Source: VYFG01 sp022827325 (GTDB lineage: Bacteria > Pseudomonadota > Gammaproteobacteria > Arenicellales > Poriferihabitantaceae). From it: 64,000 nucleotides of DNA. Location of the stretch: NCBI GenBank assembly GCA_022827325.1, contig JAJDTE010000143.1:1-64000 (forward strand), in the 5' to 3' direction. Position numbers and translations under genes: made by a program. Below the pieces are notes generated by a model, which saw nothing but the letters and a program-made list of their open reading frames with translations, did no database searches and was not told where the DNA came from. Of this stretch, positions 61,853 through 64,000 are shown piece by piece. Each line of letters starts with the position of its first letter. Positions within the stretch are counted from its first letter, which is position 1.

Positions 61853-62959
61853 TCAGATCCGCATGGGCATCACCAGCCAGACGGATACCTCGTCGTCCGG
61901 CTGGTTCAGGATACAGATCCCGTCATTTCCCTGGAAATTCAGCAATACGGTATCGCCCGCGATTGCCTTTGCAGCTTCAATGAGATAGGAGACATTGTAC
62001 CCGGTCTCGATGGGCTCGCCGTCGTACTCGACGGAGATCTCCTCCAGCGCTTCCTCCTGTTCCGGGTTGTTCGCGGTCACCGCGATGTTGCCTTCGGCCA
62101 GGCGCAGCTTCACACCCTTGAACCGATCCGTGGTCAGGATTCCCGCACGGTTCAGGATGTCAATCAGTTCACCGCGGTTGACATGGATACCGGTCGCGCT
62201 CATCGTGGTCTCCAGCACACCCTTGAATTCGGGAAACTTTCCATCGATCAGCTTGCTGATCATCGTGGTGTTTCCACGGGTCATTCGCAGGTGGTTCCTG
62301 CTCATCTGCACGGTAATCTCGGTTTCTTCCACGTTTCCGAGAAACCGGGTGATCTCGGCCACCGCCTTGCGCGGCACAATGATCTGGCGCAGTTTCTCTA
62401 CCGAGAGCTGAATGGTTTCCTCGCTTTGCGCGAGCCGGTGCCCGTCGGTGGCGATGGCCCGCAGGGTGTTGAGGCCGAGTTCGAACAGGATGCCGTTGAG
62501 GTAGTAGCGCACATCCTGGACAGCCATGGCGAAAGCGGTCTTTTCAAGGATCCTTTTGAGATTTAGATCATTGATTTTAAATCTTTCCTCAAAGCTGGTT
62601 ACCTCGATCCTCGGGAAATCCTCAGCCGGCAGGGTCTTCAGCGTGTACCTGCTTCGCCCGGAACTGACCAACACCTTATCACCACTGCTCGCGAAGTTGA
62701 TCACTGCCTCTTCCGGCAGCATCCGGCAGATATCCAGCACTTTCCTCGCGGACACGGTGAAGGCGCCGTTGTCCCCTTCCACATCCTCCAGGGTCTCGGA
62801 AATTTCCAGCTCGAGATCCGTTCCGACAATGGTGAGCTGTCCGTCTTCAAGACCGAAGTAGAGGTTGGCGAGAACCGGCAGGGTCTGTTGCTTCTCAACA
62901 ACACTCCCGACCAGGCTCAACGTGGGAAGAAGGGCGGCTCTTTCAATCTTGATATTCAT
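61853..62959 (-). CDS. dnaN: DNA polymerase III beta sliding clamp
   Basis: A 368-residue clamp that holds DNA polymerase on its template. It starts MNIKIERAALLPTLSLVGSV and has three repeated domains; YYLNGILFELGLNTLRAIATDGHRLA and the C-terminal YLIEAAKAIAGDTVLLNFQ, with VWLVMPMRI at the end, are typical. ATG at 62959. It follows dnaA with a 304-base spacer. Confidence 0.97.
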   Translation of the reverse strand: MNIKIERAALLPTLSLVGSVVEKQQTLPVLANLYFGLEDGQLTIVGTDLELEISETLEDVEGDNGAFTVSARKVLDICRMLPEEAVINFASSGDKVLVSSGRSRYTLKTLPAEDFPRIEVTSFEERFKINDLNLKRILEKTAFAMAVQDVRYYLNGILFELGLNTLRAIATDGHRLAQSEETIQLSVEKLRQIIVPRKAVAEITRFLGNVEETEITVQMSRNHLRMTRGNTTMISKLIDGKFPEFKGVLETTMSATGIHVNRGELIDILNRAGILTTDRFKGVKLRLAEGNIAVTANNPEQEEALEEISVEYDGEPIETGYNVSYLIEAAKAIAGDTVLLNFQGNDGICILNQPDDEVSVWLVMPMRI

Positions 62960-62991
62960 GTAATGTATATGATAGTTGTTTTTCTAGGCCC

Positions 62992-63000
62992 TGTGGATAT
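62992..63000 (-). promoter_or_regulatory. DnaA box, one mismatch
   Basis: TGTGGATAT on the plus strand, reverse of ATATCCACA, against the consensus TTATCCACA. It is in the AT-rich half of the dnaA-dnaN spacer, followed at once by a weaker TGTGGATGA. Confidence 0.5.
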
Positions 63001-63108
63001 GTGGATGAAATTAATTAATCCTTTTCGGTCAATATTTTACCGGCATACTTGCTGTGGGGAAACCGTCGATGGGGGCGGTATGGGGCAGAATTTCCATGGG
63101 GATAAATA

Positions 63109-63117
63109 TTATCCACA
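63109..63117 (+). promoter_or_regulatory. DnaA box, perfect consensus
   Basis: TTATCCACA matches the strict DnaA box. It sits in the spacer between dnaA and dnaN, where it may serve origin function or autoregulation. Confidence 0.8.
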
Positions 63118-63263
63118 AACCGTCAACGGAAAAAGCCCTGATTTGCATCGATAACCCACAGGTTTTCCAGTGACAGTTCACAGCATCGGCCGTCAGGCGC
63201 CAGGGCAGGGTACCGGCCGGCGGGACGGGCAACCCCGGGGCCGGCGGAAGCAGGAATCGGGGA

Positions 63264-64000
63264 TCAGGCGCCGAACAGGCGTTGCAGGTTGCGGTAGTCC
63301 TCCCGCACCTTGTTGTCGGACCGCAGCAGCTCCTCCACCTTGCGGCAGGCATGCAGCACCGTGGTGTGGTCGCGCCCGCCGAAATGATCCCCGATCTGGG
63401 GCAGGCTGTAGTTGGTCAGTTCCTTGACGAAGGACATCGCGATCTGCCGGGGGCGGGTGATGTCCCTGGACCGTTTCTTGGAGATCAGGTCCGAAACCCG
63501 TACCTTGAAGTATTCCGCCACGGTTTGCTGGATATTCTCGATGCTGAGCCGGGATTCCCGGTACATCACGATATCGCGCAGCGCCTCCCGGGCCAGGTCG
63601 AGGTCGATGGCACGGCCCGTGAAACCGGAACTCGCGATGATCCTGTGCAGGGCGCCTTCGAGCTCCCGCACATTGGAACGGATGGTGTTGGCGACGAAGA
63701 ACGACACGTCCGAGGGCAGGGATTCCCCGAGTTTCTTGGCCTTGTACTCGAGGATTGCCACCCGGGTTTCCAGTTCCGGCGGTTCGATGGCCACGGTGAG
63801 ACCGCTGCTGAACCGGGACACCAGTCGTTCCTCCACGTCGGTGATGGCCTTGGGAAGACGGTCGCTGGTGATGATGATCTGGTGCTGGCCCTCCAGCAGG
63901 GCGTTGAACGTATGGAAGAACTCCTCCTGGGTCTGTGTCTTGCGGGCGAAGAACTGGATGTCGTCGATCAGCAATGCGTCCAGGGAGCGGTAGTAGTGCT
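63264..64000 (-). CDS. dnaA: chromosomal replication initiator DnaA, C-terminal part (cut by window end)
   Basis: The last 245 codons of dnaA; the frame runs open through base 64000, so the N-terminal half is outside the window. Visible are the Walker B region (LLIDDIQFFARKTQTQEEFF), LVSRFSSGLTVAIEPPELE with the arginine finger region, and the DNA-binding domain IV with the signature GGRDHTTVLHACRKV. It begins replication by binding DnaA boxes, two of which lie directly downstream. The stop codon is intact. Confidence 0.96.
   Translation of the reverse strand, partial: HYYRSLDALLIDDIQFFARKTQTQEEFFHTFNALLEGQHQIIITSDRLPKAITDVEERLVSRFSSGLTVAIEPPELETRVAILEYKAKKLGESLPSDVSFFVANTIRSNVRELEGALHRIIASSGFTGRAIDLDLAREALRDIVMYRESRLSIENIQQTVAEYFKVRVSDLISKKRSRDITRPRQIAMSFVKELTNYSLPQIGDHFGGRDHTTVLHACRKVEELLRSDNKVREDYRNLQRLFGA

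Larger units (their letters stand above)
62960..63263. other. dnaA-dnaN spacer, candidate replication origin
   Basis: AT-rich in its left half (ATTAATTAAT near 63011-63020) with a perfect DnaA box at 63109-63117, a one-mismatch box at 62992-63000 and weaker relatives near 63000-63008, 63053-63061 and 63152-63160. In Pseudomonas, origin sequences lie beside dnaA. The spacer also holds the dnaN promoter. Whether this or the unseen dnaA upstream region is the main origin cannot be judged here. Confidence 0.45.

Noticed and set aside
1..64000. CRISPR array, insertion sequence or rRNA/tRNA genes
   Set aside because: No regularly spaced repeats, transposase-like proteins, terminal inverted repeats or RNA gene signatures were seen on reading through.

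Overview
The window looks like a GC-rich gammaproteobacterial chromosome, read close to its replication origin. The right edge carries dnaA (cut by the window end), dnaN and gyrB on the minus strand, with a DnaA-box-containing dnaA-dnaN spacer and two perfect parS palindromes between dnaN and gyrB. A PBP1B-type mrcB, a PerM-type transporter, a YfgD-type ArsC and a perfect FNR/Anr box before a respiratory nitrate reductase operon all fit Gammaproteobacteria. I cannot name a genus.

Left part (1-11 kb): a cysteine-desulfurase-like class V aminotransferase and a FitAB-type toxin-antitoxin pair, then a strikingly AT-rich accessory island (about 2980-9230). The island holds a base-hypermodification/thymine-pyrophosphorylase-like protein, convergent with an operon that reads ACP-like protein, XRE repressor, ImmA metallopeptidase fused to a chagasin-like inhibitor, papain-like (C1) peptidase, thymidylate-synthase-like enzyme and MazG with a C-terminal extension. 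A Sfp/EntD-type phosphopantetheinyl transferase lies just upstream. The operon has a perfect consensus promoter (TTGACA, 17 bp, TATAAT) overlapped by two inverted repeats that look like operators of its own repressor. This is the most interesting part of the window and looks like an inducible, protease-controlled nucleotide or DNA-modification conflict system. A methyltransferase-HNH fusion gene follows it.

11.5-24 kb: fused narK1-narK2, narGHJI and a parvulin form a nitrate respiration operon behind an FNR box. A small lipoprotein, an outer-membrane beta-barrel protein and a GPP34-family protein follow. 24-29 kb: malyl-CoA lyase, malate-CoA ligase (two subunits) and an SHMT-like enzyme with altered active-site residues, a fragment of serine-cycle metabolism. 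29-34.5 kb: a DegP/HtrA protease, NnrU, NnrS, rpe and gph.

34.5-38 kb: a trp operon with a Trp-rich leader peptide (trpL), trpE, trpG, a cupin gene in the usual place of trpD, and trpC. 38-42 kb: a polyamine-type ABC transporter on the minus strand. 42-50 kb: single metabolic and envelope genes (MBL hydrolase, DMT exporter, hydratase, ilvE, OsmC, PerM, DUF2007, mrcB), several with a -10 box so close to the ATG that leaderless or very short-leader mRNA is likely. 50-57 kb: a catabolic-looking locus in which a GntR/UTRA regulator and a tripartite tricarboxylate transporter diverge from a sulfotransferase and a metallophosphoesterase, with a nested palindrome between them. 57-64 kb: arsC-like, an HD-domain gene, gyrB, the parS region, dnaN, the candidate origin and dnaA. 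recF is not in its usual place between dnaN and gyrB.
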